Origin: Chloroflexota bacterium
GTDB lineage: Bacteria; Chloroflexota; Dehalococcoidia; Tepidiformales; Tepidiformaceae
Direction: 5' to 3'
DNA: 64,000 nt
NCBI GenBank assembly: GCA_016191435.1
Contig: JACPOQ010000035.1
Location: forward strand, 372,001-436,000
In this document: positions 1 through 6,997 of the stretch, piece after piece
How the letters are laid out: every line of letters starts with the position of its first letter
Position numbering within the stretch: position 1 is the first letter of the stretch
The notes under the pieces: generated by a model
Seen by the model: the letters and a program-made list of their open reading frames with translations, nothing else
Told to the model about the DNA's origin: nothing
Databases searched by the model: none
Position numbers and translations under genes: made by a program

Positions 1-374
1 TGCAGGAGCACCATGCGCCAGAGCGGCCGATCCCGCGGAAGCACGGGGGTGAATATGGAAGCGATGACCCGATTGAGGTCTTCAGCTGAGGCGCCGGCGG
101 GCAGCGTAACCTCGTCGATGTGGCGGTCGACGTCGAACTCCGGGTCCTCTTCCCAGACCGGGTGGCCGAGGTTGAAGGCATCGAAGGCTGCCCGTTCGCG
201 GTAGCGCGGCAGGCGGTGCATGCGCGACCGCATGTGGGCGATGAGCGACTCGCGCGAGAGGTGGCCGTCGAGGGTGCTCGTCGAGCCGATATGGAGTGGT
301 TGCGAGGCCTTTTCGAAGTAGAGGAAGCTGGCATCCATCGCCGTCATCCGGCGGCGCAGCGTCGCGCTTGTCAT
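1..374 (-). CDS. Wax ester synthase/diacylglycerol acyltransferase, N-terminal part (cut by window edge)
   Basis: The minus strand reads open from an ATG at 374 to the left edge, about 124 codons. The N-terminus contains MTAMDASFLYFE followed by QPLHIG, which is the standard opening of WS/DGAT acyltransferases; RLPRYRER and PRDRPLWRMVLL also fit the first lobe of that fold. These enzymes esterify acyl-CoA with fatty alcohol or diacylglycerol to make wax ester or triacylglycerol. The catalytic HHxxxDG motif should lie beyond the window edge and cannot be checked. The start at 374 is preceded by GGGG with suitable spacing; an in-frame ATG at 416 is a weaker alternative. The gene sits next to a lipase and a PHA locus, consistent with storage metabolism. 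The family call is strong, the substrate unknown. Confidence 0.85.
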   Translation of the reverse strand, partial: MTSATLRRRMTAMDASFLYFEKASQPLHIGSTSTLDGHLSRESLIAHMRSRMHRLPRYRERAAFDAFNLGHPVWEEDPEFDVDRHIDEVTLPAGASAEDLNRVIASIFTPVLPRDRPLWRMVLL

Positions 375-427
375 GATCTTGTCCCCATCTATCCACCGGG
401 GCCTGCGTAAACCCATTGGCCCGACCG

Positions 428-433
428 ATTATA
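428..433 (-). promoter_or_regulatory. -10 box (TATAAT) for the acyltransferase gene
   Basis: On the minus strand a perfect TATAAT lies at 433-428. It would start a transcript near 421 with a leader of about 47 bases to the ATG at 374. No good -35 hexamer is visible 16-18 bases upstream. Confidence 0.5.
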
Positions 434-522
434 GGCATGGAACTGCCCGATAGGACGCGTGATGAAATTGTTGGACGCCATTGCCCCTGCGCGATTGGCA
501 CGGAAGCGAGCCGCGCGTAGAC

Positions 523-550
523 TTGGCGGCAGTTAGCCTACCGCTAAGTA
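523..550 (+). promoter_or_regulatory. Candidate promoter of the lipase-like gene
   Basis: TTGGCG at 523-528 and TAAGTA at 545-550 are separated by 16 bases. The predicted start near 557 leaves a leader of about 40 bases before the ATG at 599. The match to the sigma-70 consensus is only moderate. Confidence 0.35.
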
Positions 551-598
551 GCCAGCTGATTCTGCCTTTTGGGGGGGCGGAGGACGCGAAAGGCCGTA

Positions 599-1390
599 AT
601 GCGCGAATATCAACGCTCCCCCGCGGGGTTCGGCGAAGACCCGTTTTCGCAGGACCCTTCCGTCCAAATCTCCAACACCCCGCTCTGGCGCGAGGGCCTT
701 TTCGCGTTCGATTGGCTCGCCCTGCGCTCATCACCCGTGTACTACGGCTGCGGCGTCCCGCGTGGCCACGGCGAACCGGTAGTGGTGGTGCCAGGATTCC
801 TCGCGACCGACGCTTCGCTCATCGAACTGCACGCCTGGCTGGCGCGCATCGGCTATCGTCCCTACTTCTCGGACATCGGCCGTAACGCCGATTGCCCCAA
901 CTACATCGCCGGGAACCTGCTCGGTACCGTGAAACGTGCCTACGAGGAGTGCGGCAGTCAGCCCGTGCGGATTGTCGGACATAGCCTGGGGGGGATGCTG
1001 GCGCGCAGCGTCGCGCTTGATTACCCCGAATACGTCGCACTGGTTATCTCGATGGGTTCCCCGTTCAAGGATGCGGTCCGCGCACACCCGGCCGTCATCG
1101 CGGCCGCCGATTCGCTGCGGCGCGGTCGTGGCGCAGTCGGCCAGAACATCGGGCCGGCGTGCTTCAGCGGGCACTGCACCTGCAGCTTCGTGAAGAACAT
1201 GTTGAACCCCGAGGTCTATCAGGTCCCGCACTTCGCTATCTACTCGAAGTACGACGGCGTGGTTGAGTGGGAGAGCTGCCTCGAGGACGACGACCGCCTG
1301 AACGACGAGGTCAACTGCACCCACATCGGCATGGCCTTTCACCCGGGCGTGTACCGCGCGCTGGCCAGACGGTTGCGCCAGGCTCGCTGA
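599..1390 (+). CDS. Alpha/beta-hydrolase, lipase-like
   Basis: A 263-residue hydrolase. The nucleophile elbow GHSLGG is at about residue 128, with VVVVPGFLATDASL as the preceding strand and oxyanion region. A later Asp in YSKYDGVVEW and a His in CTHIGMAFHPGVY are plausible triad partners. It has no signal peptide, so it should act in the cytoplasm on a lipid or polyester. Its neighbours (WS/DGAT on one side, phasin and PHA synthase on the other) make a role in mobilising storage lipid or PHA likely, but that is inference. I chose ATG 599, which follows AAAGG by seven bases; an in-frame TTG at 569 would add ten residues. Two CxC-like cysteines (GHCTCSF) are unexplained. Confidence 0.8.
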   Translation: MREYQRSPAGFGEDPFSQDPSVQISNTPLWREGLFAFDWLALRSSPVYYGCGVPRGHGEPVVVVPGFLATDASLIELHAWLARIGYRPYFSDIGRNADCPNYIAGNLLGTVKRAYEECGSQPVRIVGHSLGGMLARSVALDYPEYVALVISMGSPFKDAVRAHPAVIAAADSLRRGRGAVGQNIGPACFSGHCTCSFVKNMLNPEVYQVPHFAIYSKYDGVVEWESCLEDDDRLNDEVNCTHIGMAFHPGVYRALARRLRQAR

Positions 1391-1411
1391 CTTCGAGGAT
1401 TCGGCGAACAA

Positions 1412-1447
1412 GCGGAGAGGCCAGCCCGTTCGGGCTGGCCTCTCCGC
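1412..1447. terminator. Bidirectional hairpin between lipase and phasin genes
   Basis: A perfect 17-bp inverted repeat (GCGGAGAGGCCAGCCCG and its complement) around a 2-base centre. It lies between two converging genes and probably ends both transcripts, although neither side has a long T run. Confidence 0.75.
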
Positions 1448-1470
1448 GCTCCGTTGGGGGCGGAGCAGGC

Positions 1471-1950
1471 TTAAACGCCGGCCGTTTCCTTCTTCGGTGC
1501 CGCCGCCTTCTCCTTCGGGGGCGTCATCGCTTCGACGCTTCGGCGCACCGCCTCGGTCATCGGGTTGGAGGCCGCGAAGCGGCGCGTCAGCTCGATCGCG
1601 GCCTGCGCCGTCTCCTTGTTCGCTTCGACGAGCTTCTGCACGGTCTCGCGGGCATCGCTCCCGGCGGCGGCCGCTTCCTGGTAGACCACCTGGGTGAAGG
1701 CGAGCGCGCGCCCCTGCGCGGCCGTCGTCGCTTCCATCATCGAGCTGAAGTACTGGCCGAGGTCCGTGGGCTCCGCGGCGAGCTTCTTGCCGAGCTCGAT
1801 CGCCTCGCGCTGGCCCTTGGCAATGTCGCTGACGAACTGCTTGCTGACCTTCATGCCGCGCTCGTTGGCGTTCGAGACGGCCTCCGTGAGGATGTCGTAG
1901 CTCGCGAGGAGCGCGTCGTAGTATTTCTGGACCGATTCGTTTGCAGCCAT
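1471..1950 (-). CDS. phaP: Phasin family protein (polyhydroxyalkanoate granule-associated)
   Basis: A 159-residue, almost wholly helical protein with a Phasin_2-like pattern: the N-terminal YYDALLASYDILTEAV, then QREAIELGKKLAAEP and FTQVVYQEAAAAG heptads, and a lysine/alanine-rich tail (PPKEKAAAPKKE). Phasins coat PHA granules and control their number and surface. The gene is transcribed away from the phaQ-like, phaR-like and phaC genes from its own promoter, as in Bacillus megaterium. An upstream GAAAGGAA serves as the ribosome site. The phasin call is well supported by sequence type plus context; the gene symbol is by position and family rather than by close similarity. Confidence 0.85.
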   Translation of the reverse strand: MAANESVQKYYDALLASYDILTEAVSNANERGMKVSKQFVSDIAKGQREAIELGKKLAAEPTDLGQYFSSMMEATTAAQGRALAFTQVVYQEAAAAGSDARETVQKLVEANKETAQAAIELTRRFAASNPMTEAVRRSVEAMTPPKEKAAAPKKETAGV

Positions 1951-2003
1951 GAGTGGGATTCCTTTCAGTTCGTGACAGGGATTCGTGTCCTGTCGATAGA
2001 TGC

Positions 2004-2032
2004 AGATTACACATAGCCGCGAAAGGTGTCAA
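2004..2032 (-). promoter_or_regulatory. Promoter of the phasin gene
   Basis: On the minus strand TTGACA (2032-2027), a 17-base spacer and TAATCT (2009-2004) make a near-consensus sigma-70 promoter. Transcription would start near 1997, giving a leader of about 47 bases. It is the strongest promoter of the storage island. Confidence 0.8.
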
Positions 2033-2044
2033 GCGTTTCGCACA

Positions 2045-2073
2045 TTGCAGCATTCCGCGAGTAGATGCATACT
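2045..2073 (+). promoter_or_regulatory. Promoter of the phaQ-phaR operon, with possible operator
   Basis: TTGCAG (2045-2050), a 17-base spacer and CATACT (2068-2073) point towards the PadR gene. The -10 region contains the palindrome ATGCAT and is followed by GCATATATAC, an AT-rich partly symmetric stretch where a PadR dimer could bind. The two divergent promoters are within 15 bases of each other, so one bound regulator could control both. Operator function is inferred. Confidence 0.6.
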
Positions 2074-2098
2074 GCATATATACAGGAGTTCACCCCAC

Positions 2099-2488
2099 GT
2101 GTCTGAAACCGACCCCTCACCTTCGCCCGATGTCCGCCCGCGCCTCCATGGCGAGCTCCTTTCGACGAGCCTGCTGGCGTTCCTGAAGAACTGGAACGCC
2201 TATGGCTACCAGCTCACGCAACGGCTCGCCGAAGCCGGGATGCCCGAATGCGATAGCGGCACCGTCTACCGCCAGCTGCGCCAGCTCGAGCGCTCCGGCT
2301 TCGTGTCCTCGTTCTGGGACACCTCCGAAAGCGGCCCTGCGCGGCGTATGTACAGCCTCACCAAGGCGGGAGAAATCTTCCTCACCGGCTGGATTGAGGC
2401 GCTGCAGAACTACCAGGGCGTGCTGCAGAAGGCGCTTGCCAGCTTCGACGGCCTCGCGCGTGATCCCGGCGCTAACACGAAGAGCTAA
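2099..2488 (+). CDS. phaQ: PadR-family transcriptional regulator, PhaQ-like
   Basis: A 129-residue PadR protein. The winged helix spans the LHGELLSTSLLAFL start, NAYGYQLTQRLAEAG (recognition region) and TVYRQLRQLERSGFVSS, followed by the wing RRMYSLTKAGEIFL and a C-terminal dimer helix. I chose GTG 2099, ten bases after AGGAG; upstream in-frame starts give a non-family extension. In Bacillus megaterium phaQ encodes a PadR-type repressor that senses PHB and represses phaP and its own operon. The same gene order and divergent promoters here suggest the same job. The PadR call is secure; the PHA-sensing role is inferred from context. Confidence 0.8.
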   Translation: MSETDPSPSPDVRPRLHGELLSTSLLAFLKNWNAYGYQLTQRLAEAGMPECDSGTVYRQLRQLERSGFVSSFWDTSESGPARRMYSLTKAGEIFLTGWIEALQNYQGVLQKALASFDGLARDPGANTKS

Positions 2489-2518
2489 ACTACGAAATCC
2501 CCCTGAAGGATGTGCCTC

Positions 2519-2905
2519 ATGGCTGACCAGGCGGCAACCGTCTCCGATCCCTTCGCGATGTGGCGTGACTGGGTGGCAAATTCGGAGCGCCAGTGGAACG
2601 GCTTCCTCAATGAGGCCATGGCGACTGACCAATTCAGCCAGACCATGGGCCGCATCATGGACGTGTACTTGAACATGCAGAAGAGCATGAACGACGTGAT
2701 GGGCCGCTATTTCAGCGCACTCAACATGCCGACGCGCACCGATGTGCTTGCGCTGGGGAACAGGCTGACTGCCATCGATGACCGCCTGACCGTGATCGAA
2801 GGGTTGCTGGCGGCCATCACGGCCCCGGAGGCGGGCCGGAACAGCCACATCAAGGCGGAAGCCAACCCGGCGCCGCGGCCTCCGCGGACGAAGAAGCCCG
2901 CCTGA
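2519..2905 (+). CDS. phaR: PHA synthase accessory subunit, PhaR/PhaE-like
   Basis: A 128-residue protein. It opens with DPFAMWRDWVANSERQWN, a tryptophan-rich amphipathic segment, and continues to YLNMQKSMNDVMGRYFSALN and then NMPTRTDVLALGNRLTAIDD with paired leucine heptads. The last block (LNxPTRxDVxxLxxRLxxLE) is the conserved C-terminal signature of the PhaE and PhaR subunits that activate class III and IV PhaC. The tail is basic and proline-rich. It is shorter than Bacillus PhaR (about 200 residues) and much shorter than PhaE (about 350). ATG 2519 follows AAGGA by eight bases; the gene is 30 bases after phaQ, so the two are co-transcribed. Confidence 0.75.
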   Translation: MADQAATVSDPFAMWRDWVANSERQWNGFLNEAMATDQFSQTMGRIMDVYLNMQKSMNDVMGRYFSALNMPTRTDVLALGNRLTAIDDRLTVIEGLLAAITAPEAGRNSHIKAEANPAPRPPRTKKPA

Positions 2906-2983
2906 AGCACGGCGAAATCATGATGTGCGCCAGTTTTAACAGAGTATTCGCGCAATAGATCCAATTGCGCTCGCATACTTGGC

Positions 2984-3013
2984 TTGCGCACAACGCCGCA
3001 CAGACCCGTTATC
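2984..3013 (+). promoter_or_regulatory. Candidate internal promoter for phaC
   Basis: In the 145-base gap between the phaR-like gene and phaC, TTGCGC (2984-2989) and GTTATC (3008-3013) are 18 bases apart. This would let phaC be expressed apart from phaQ and phaR. The -10 match is weak. Confidence 0.35.
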
Positions 3014-3050
3014 GTCGCGCCGACAACGTCCGCACCGGGAGGTGAGAGCC

Positions 3051-4133
3051 ATGGCAGCCACGGCAACCGCCGTCGCATCGTCCGTCGAAAGCCGCGTGCG
3101 CTCGGAGATTGAGCGCGCTCTCCAGCGCAGCATCAAAGGGCTCGAGTACATCTCGACGGGGGACCCGGCCGTCGGGCTGACGCCGCGCGACACGATCTAC
3201 TCGCGCGGCACGCTGAAGCTCTACCGCTACCGGGCGATGGCCGGCGAGGTCTACCGTATCCCCGTGCTGCTCATCATGTCCCTCGTTTCGAAGCCATACA
3301 TCCTGGACCTGACGCCGGGCCAGAGCCTGGTCGAGTACCTCCTGAAGCAGGGCTTCGATGTCTACATGATCGATTGGGGCGTCCCGCGGCCCGAGGACAG
3401 CCGCCTCCGCTTCGAAGACTACGTGCTCGACTTCATTCCCGATTGCGTGGACCACGTCCTCCGCGATAGCGGCGAACCCGATGTCAACGTCGTCGGCTAC
3501 TGCATGGGCGGCCAGCTTTCGGTGATGTATGCGGCCATGCACCCGGGCGGGCCCCTCCGCAACCTCGCCTGCTTCACGACCCCCGTGAACACCGATGGGA
3601 TGAAGCTGATGAAGCAGTGGAGCGACCCCCGCTACTTCGACGTCGACCGCATCGTCGACACGCTCGGCAACGTCCCGCCGGACCTGCTCTACGCCTCCTT
3701 CGATATGCTCCGGCCGGCATCCAAGCTCGCCGGCCAGGTGCGGCTGTGGGACAACATGTGGAACGATGAGTTCACGAAGTCCTTCCGCATCTTCGACCGC
3801 TGGGCGTCGGACCAGATCCCGTTCCCCGGCGAGTGCTTCCGCCAGAACACCAAGGAGCTGATGTGGGCCAACAAGCTCTACAAAGGCGAGTTCGAACTGG
3901 CGGGCCGGCCCTGCGACCTGGCGAATGTGACGGTGCCCTTCATCCACATCGTCGCCGAGCACGATCACATCGTGCCCTACGAATCCGCGAAGGATCTCGT
4001 GCCGCTCGTCGGAAGTGCCGATAAACGAGAAGTGATGCTGAAGGGCGGGCACGTCAGCCTTGTCGCTGGTGGGAACGCCATTTATCGTCTCTGGCCACAG
4101 CTCAACACGTGGCTCTCGGAGCGCTCCGTATGA
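3051..4133 (+). CDS. phaC: Poly(3-hydroxyalkanoate) synthase, class III/IV type
   Basis: A 360-residue enzyme, the size of class III/IV PhaC (355-362) rather than class I/II (about 560). It polymerises (R)-3-hydroxyacyl-CoA at the PHA granule. The lipase-like box GYCMGG carries the catalytic Cys at about residue 151; the Asp lies in VAEHDHIVPYES near 305 and the His in KGGHVSLVAG near 334. Other PhaC landmarks are VYMIDWGVPRPEDS and VNTDGM. The start ATG 3051 follows GGAGGTGA by five bases, an excellent ribosome site. The synthase needs a PhaE or PhaR partner, supplied by the gene upstream. Its stop overlaps the next start (ATGA), coupling it to a GNAT gene. Confidence 0.93.
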   Translation: MAATATAVASSVESRVRSEIERALQRSIKGLEYISTGDPAVGLTPRDTIYSRGTLKLYRYRAMAGEVYRIPVLLIMSLVSKPYILDLTPGQSLVEYLLKQGFDVYMIDWGVPRPEDSRLRFEDYVLDFIPDCVDHVLRDSGEPDVNVVGYCMGGQLSVMYAAMHPGGPLRNLACFTTPVNTDGMKLMKQWSDPRYFDVDRIVDTLGNVPPDLLYASFDMLRPASKLAGQVRLWDNMWNDEFTKSFRIFDRWASDQIPFPGECFRQNTKELMWANKLYKGEFELAGRPCDLANVTVPFIHIVAEHDHIVPYESAKDLVPLVGSADKREVMLKGGHVSLVAGGNAIYRLWPQLNTWLSERSV

Positions 4134-4732
4134 CAACCCTGGAAAGTCCCCGCACCTACCCCGCCACGGCCCGCGCCGGCGGCCGGGAAATTACGCTGCG
4201 GCTGATGGGCGCCGGGGACAAGAAGGCCATTCTCGATTTCGCCAGGGCGCTCCCGGAACACGACCTGCTCTTCCTCCGCCGAGACATAACGGACGAACTG
4301 GCGGTCGACGAGTGGCTGCGCGATAGCGCTGGAGGCGGAGTCGTGACGATCCTCGCGATCTCCGGCGATGAGGTCGTCGGCTACGCGACCGTCCACCGCG
4401 AGAGCCTGCGCTGGTCGCACCACGTGGCCGAGCTCCGCGTGATGGTGGCGGCATCCATGCGCGGCAAAGGCCTCGGGCGGATCCTCACGCAGGAGGCCTT
4501 CGCCCTCGCGCTCTCCCAGGGCATCGAGAAGATGGTCGCCCAGATGACGCTCGACCAGAAGGGCGCCATCGCCACCTTCGAAGGGATCGGCTTCAAGCCC
4601 GAGGCCCTGCTCCGGGACCACGTGAAAGATCGCGCCGGCAACAAGCACGACCTGCTCGTGCTCAGCCACGACGTGGCGAAGTTCGGTGCGGCACTCGCTG
4701 CCTACGGCGTCGCGGAAGCGTTCGGCGCGTAG
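4130..4732 (+). CDS. GNAT-family N-acetyltransferase coupled to phaC
   Basis: A 200-residue protein with one GNAT domain. The acetyl-CoA loop is MRGKGLGRILTQEAF (R/QxxGxG/A type), preceded by the strand AELRVMVAAS and followed by KGAIATFEGIGFKPEALLRDH, the typical motif B. It transfers an acyl group from acyl-CoA to an unknown amine. The ATG at 4130 overlaps the phaC stop by four bases, so translation is coupled; a link with acyl-CoA supply or with acetylation of granule proteins is possible but unproven. GNAT genes next to phaC are not part of the textbook PHA pathway. Confidence 0.8.
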   Translation: MTTLESPRTYPATARAGGREITLRLMGAGDKKAILDFARALPEHDLLFLRRDITDELAVDEWLRDSAGGGVVTILAISGDEVVGYATVHRESLRWSHHVAELRVMVAASMRGKGLGRILTQEAFALALSQGIEKMVAQMTLDQKGAIATFEGIGFKPEALLRDHVKDRAGNKHDLLVLSHDVAKFGAALAAYGVAEAFGA

Positions 4733-4742
4733 TCCCAGCTCC

Positions 4743-4976
4743 CTACGCCTCCCGGTGGACATCGCCAGGCTTGAGGACCTGGAAGCCGACACCCAGCGTC
4801 ACCTGGTACCAGCCCACGTGGCCGTCACTGACGGTCCCGCGGATCTCCTTGACCTGAAACCAGTCGAGGTGCGAAATCGTTTCCGAGGCGCGGCCCAGCG
4901 CCCCGTTGATGGCATCCTCGATGCTTTCGGACGACGAGCCCACGAGGTCGATAATCTTGTATGTGTGATCTGGCAC
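4743..4976 (-). CDS. Dodecin family flavin-binding protein
   Basis: A 77-residue protein matching dodecins throughout: HTYKIIDLVGSSSESIEDAI, ALGRASETISHLDWFQVKEI, RGTVSDGHVGWYQVTLGVGF. The Trp in LDWFQV stacks against flavin in dodecamers of this family, which store and buffer riboflavin, FMN or FAD. The start is GTG 4976, six bases after GGGGAGG. Length is normal (about 70). It stands alone between converging GNAT and the downstream end of tldD. Confidence 0.92.
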   Translation of the reverse strand: MPDHTYKIIDLVGSSSESIEDAINGALGRASETISHLDWFQVKEIRGTVSDGHVGWYQVTLGVGFQVLKPGDVHREA

Positions 4977-5025
4977 CTGGTCCTCCCCGCGCCCGCTGCC
5001 GCGCGACTACCACAAGCATAGCAAG

Positions 5026-5051
5026 CGTGCCATCTGCAAAGGGATGGCACG
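5026..5051. repeat. 8-bp inverted repeat between dodecin and tldD
   Basis: CGTGCCAT at 5026-5033 and ATGGCACG at 5044-5051 are perfect inverted arms around 10 bases. It lies downstream of the tldD stop and upstream of dodecin on the minus strand. It could be a weak terminator for tldD or an operator for dodecin; no T run follows. Confidence 0.4.
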
Positions 5052-5085
5052 TTGGATAACAATTGCTGGCCCAACGGGCCGCAGT

Positions 5086-6531
5086 TCACGCGACTTTCGT
5101 TCCCCCGACCGTGATCCCCGATACGAGCACCGTCGGCATGCCCACGCCCACCGGCACCGATTGCCCATCCTTGCCGCACATCCAGCGCCCGTCAGACAGC
5201 TGGTAGTCGGTGCCGACCATCGTGACCTTTGATAGCACGTCCGGGCCGTTGCCGATGAGCGTCACGTTGCGGACCGGCGCCGTTATTCGCCCGTGTTCGA
5301 TGAGGTATGCCTCGGTCACCGAGAAGACGAAGTCGCCGTTGGAGATATTCACCTGCCCGCCCGCGTACGAGATGCAATAGATACCGCGCGCGACGCTGCG
5401 GATGATGTCCTCCGGATTGCTCTCGCCCGCCAGCATGAGCGTGTTGGTCATGCGCGGCATGATGTAGTGCTTGAAGGTTTCGCGGCGGCCCGACCCGGAT
5501 GAACCCAGCTGGAAGTGTCTCGCGCTCACCTGGTCCTGCAGGTAGCCCCGGAGCACGCCGCCTTCGATGAGTACGTTGCGCCGGGTTGGGTTGCCCTCGT
5601 CGTCGATGTTCAACGAACCGCGCGACTTCGCGATCGTCCCGTCGTCCACCACCGTCACCAGTGAGCTGGCAACCGGCTGCCCGATGCGGCCGGTGTAATT
5701 GCTGGTGCCCTTGCGGTTGAAGTCGGCTTCGAGCCCGTGGCCGACCGCCTCGTGCAGGAGCACGCCGCTATCGCCGGCCGCCAGTACCACCGGCAGCGTG
5801 CCGGCCGGAGCCTCGGTCGCATCCTGTTGCAGCACCGCCTGGCGCGCCGCTTCGCGCGCCGCATCTTCGGGCGTCACCTGTTCGAAGTATTCGAGCCCGA
5901 GCCGGCCGCCCCCGCCGGTCCGCGCGACCTGCCGGCTGCCGTTGCGGTCGCTCAGCGCGCTCACGTTCAAGCGGATCAGCGGCTGCACATCGCCGACCAC
6001 CCGGCCGTCGCTGCGTGCAATCAGCACCGTCTTCAGCTCGTCGCCGATCGAGGCGTCCACGCGCGTGATGCTGGGGTCGAAGGCACGCGCCGCCCGGTCG
6101 GCGCGCTCGAGGAGCGCGACCTTGGCCGAGGCGGGTGCGCCACTCATCGGCTCGTCCGTGGAGTAGTAGCTCGCACCGGTGCGTCCGGGCGTCGCGTCGA
6201 TGGGTGTTGGCCGTTCGCCGCCCTTGCCGATGCGCGCCGCGGTCTCCGCCGCTTTGCGCATCGAGTCCAGGTCGAGCGCCTCCGTGTAGGCGTAGCCGAT
6301 GGCGTCCCCTTGCACCACGCGTATCCCCACCCCCTGCGCGACGTTCCGCGATGCGGACTTGACCTGCTGGTCTTCCCAGCTAATCGCGCTGTTGGTGCGG
6401 TGTTCGAAGAAGAGCTCGGCGAAATCGCCGCCCTTGCCCAGGGCCGCGGACAGCAGCGACGACATCGTCGCGGGGTCGATGTTGTAACGGTCCTGGAAGA
6501 GTTGGAGAGACGCGGCGGTTGGGTCGGGCAT
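5086..6531 (-). CDS. tldD: TldD/PmbA-family metalloprotease, TldD type
   Basis: A 481-residue TldD. The zinc site HEAVGHGLEAD gives the HExxxH motif that distinguishes the catalytic TldD from its partner TldE/PmbA. The N-terminal domain (FAELFFEHRTNSAISWED, GVGIRVVQGDAIGYAYTE) and the C-terminal GGQVNISNGDFVFSVTEAYL and VGTDYQLSDGRWMCGKDGQS are standard. TldD/TldE trims peptides such as microcin B17 leader and CcdA. I chose ATG 6531, seven bases after GAGGAG; longer open reading upstream is non-family. No tldE gene is in the window, so the partner must be elsewhere or absent. Confidence 0.93.
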   Translation of the reverse strand: MPDPTAASLQLFQDRYNIDPATMSSLLSAALGKGGDFAELFFEHRTNSAISWEDQQVKSASRNVAQGVGIRVVQGDAIGYAYTEALDLDSMRKAAETAARIGKGGERPTPIDATPGRTGASYYSTDEPMSGAPASAKVALLERADRAARAFDPSITRVDASIGDELKTVLIARSDGRVVGDVQPLIRLNVSALSDRNGSRQVARTGGGGRLGLEYFEQVTPEDAAREAARQAVLQQDATEAPAGTLPVVLAAGDSGVLLHEAVGHGLEADFNRKGTSNYTGRIGQPVASSLVTVVDDGTIAKSRGSLNIDDEGNPTRRNVLIEGGVLRGYLQDQVSARHFQLGSSGSGRRETFKHYIMPRMTNTLMLAGESNPEDIIRSVARGIYCISYAGGQVNISNGDFVFSVTEAYLIEHGRITAPVRNVTLIGNGPDVLSKVTMVGTDYQLSDGRWMCGKDGQSVPVGVGMPTVLVSGITVGGTKVA

Positions 6532-6890
6532 GGGGCGCTCCTCTGCGGCGGCGGATAGCGGTGGCCGAACCATCGTATCGGAACGGCGCCGGGGAGCGCT
6601 TGCCTTGCCATATGGCGCTACCAACCGCGTCCTTTGGAGCAGACCAACGGCGGACCTCGAACCGGACAGCTGGGCGCTGAGCGACCATGTGCACGCCGTG
6701 CGCTTGGTCATGCTTCCCGCACCGGCCGGCCACACTGCGACGCACGACGGCGGACGGACCGCCGCACGCCGGCGGCCAAGCGGCCAATAGGCCCCCAAAC
6801 ATCGGGCCATTTCCCGGTTTCTTGTTCGGGATTGGCTGTGTAGTTTCGGTGTAAGCGCGCCCGCGCACGGGGAACATCGGCTGGCAACGC
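6532..6890. other. Intergenic region between divergent tldD and MFS genes
   Basis: About 360 bases with no convincing gene on either strand; the short reading frames here lack family features or ribosome sites. A weak promoter-like pair (TTTCTT 6818-6823, TAGTTT 6841-6846, spacing 17) points towards the transporter. The stretch 6750-6790 is rich in GCCGGCGGCC-type self-complementary blocks. Confidence 0.4.
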
Positions 6891-6997
6891 ATGTCATCGC
6901 CGTACCGGAATCGCGGGCCGGCACGGGCCTTCGAGCGCCCGGCCGGCCGCTGGCGTCGCTGCGCCACCGGGACTTTCGCGTCCTCCTGTTCAGCACC

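Noticed and set aside
731..2077. 448-codon minus-strand frame over the lipase gene
   Set aside because: A shadow of the lipase and phasin genes; composition is Arg-rich and nonsense-like and the real phasin lies in another frame.
2979..3050. Upstream TTG start for PHA synthase
   Set aside because: ATG 3051 has a near-perfect ribosome site and matches the family length; the extension is Arg-rich.
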